In this document: positions 6,612-6,978 of the stretch, piece by piece
How positions within the stretch are numbered: the stretch's first letter is position 1
How the letters are laid out: each line of letters opens with the position of its first letter
Source: Candidatus Saccharimonadota bacterium
GTDB taxonomy: Bacteria > Patescibacteriota > Saccharimonadia > Saccharimonadales > Saccharimonadaceae
Reading direction: 5' to 3'
Length of the DNA: 6,978 nucleotides
Assembly (NCBI GenBank): GCA_020428265.1
Contig: JAGQND010000039.1
Span: forward strand, 1-6,978
The notes under the pieces: model-generated
Told to the model about the DNA's origin: nothing
The model's database searches: none
The model's input: the letters and a program-made list of their open reading frames with translations, nothing else
Position numbers and translations under genes: made by a program

Positions 6612-6978
6612 CTACGGTCCACTACTGCTAGGGTAGACTATCTGTTTGCCGTCTTGGTAGTATAGGTCGTCTACAACAGTGACTACGTATGTGTGCTGGC
6701 CGGGTGCTATAGCTACGCTGAACGAATACATACCAGCGCCAGTGCCAGGTTGTGTGCTTACTACGGCACCGTCTACACTTAGGCTTACGCTTGTTATGTT
6801 AGCTACGCCTTGGTTTACGGTTGCTTCTACTTTGTTTGCGCCAGGGTTTATTTGTATGGCACCTACACTTGGCGTTGCTTCGCCACACTTATGCGCGTCG
6901 TCATCTTTGGACGCATCGTAGCCTTCAGAGGCCGAGTAGGTGACTTTCTTGGTTTTAGGGTCGGTCATTTTTACTACG
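6612..6978 (-). CDS. C-terminal part of an exported Ig-like domain protein (partial)
   Basis: The visible 121 residues form the C-terminus of a gene that continues past the right edge. The first ATG (6968) has no ribosome site, and the frame stays open upstream (Val-Val-Lys) to the window end. After a Lys/Thr-rich strand and a segment with one cysteine (HKCGE), a module of about 75 residues has the alternating hydrophobic pattern of a bacterial Ig-like beta-sandwich: ITSVSLSVDG, then MYSFSVAIAPGQHTYVVTVVDD. The end (VYPSSSGP) is Ser/Pro-rich. Such modules occur at the C-termini of cell-surface proteins, including some class A penicillin-binding proteins, but the visible part does not decide which. 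No membrane segment or sorting signal is visible. The gene converges on the operon terminator at 6566-6600. Confidence 0.75.
   Translation of the reverse strand, partial: VVKMTDPKTKKVTYSASEGYDASKDDDAHKCGEATPSVGAIQINPGANKVEATVNQGVANITSVSLSVDGAVVSTQPGTGAGMYSFSVAIAPGQHTYVVTVVDDLYYQDGKQIVYPSSSGP

Noticed and set aside
1..6978. CRISPR arrays, tRNA or rRNA genes, insertion sequences, attachment sites
   Set aside because: No regularly spaced repeats, tRNA-like cloverleaf, transposase or flanking direct repeats were seen by eye.

Overview
The window looks like a piece of a small-genome bacterial chromosome, most plausibly a Patescibacteria/CPR member such as Candidatus Saccharibacteria. This assignment is an inference. 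It rests on the very frequent AUA isoleucine codons in the main operon, on the Firmicutes-like but stripped-down clpC-radA-yacL gene order, and on the unfamiliar envelope protein inserted in it. All genes read through with ordinary stop codons, so nothing suggests a UGA recoding.

Layout. (1) Positions 1-77 hold a long GC-rich hairpin just past the end of a leftward gene. (2) Positions 78-581, minus strand, encode a 167-residue soluble protein I do not recognise. Its codon use is strongly GC-ending, unlike the rest of the window. (3) Positions 582-787 are a divergent control region. Leftward there is a textbook-perfect sigma70-type promoter (TTGACA, 17 bp, TGC, TATAAT) whose transcript would begin with a small stem-loop. 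Rightward there is a TTGACG-17-TATACT promoter with a perfect CIRCE element (HrcA operator) over its -35 and spacer. (4) Positions 788-6555 form a tight four-gene rightward operon: clpC (Hsp100 unfoldase of the ClpCP protease), a membrane-anchored HExxH putative metallopeptidase with a coiled-coil tail, radA (recombination/branch-migration ATPase), and a YacL-like PIN-TRAM protein. The genes overlap by 35 bp or are 5 and 20 bp apart. (5) A perfect 15-bp bidirectional terminator hairpin follows at 6566-6600. (6) The C-terminal end of a leftward gene enters from the right edge (6612-6978) and carries an Ig-like module typical of exported proteins.

How it fits together. In Bacillus-type Firmicutes the order is ctsR-mcsA-mcsB-clpC-radA-disA-yacL, with CtsR as repressor. 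Here the clpC-radA-yacL backbone remains, ctsR, mcsA, mcsB and disA are absent from the locus, HrcA/CIRCE control appears to replace CtsR, and a membrane HExxH protein sits between clpC and radA. The likely outcome is a heat-shock-inducible transcript combining cytoplasmic protein quality control, an envelope protease candidate, DNA repair and an RNA-binding nuclease-fold protein.
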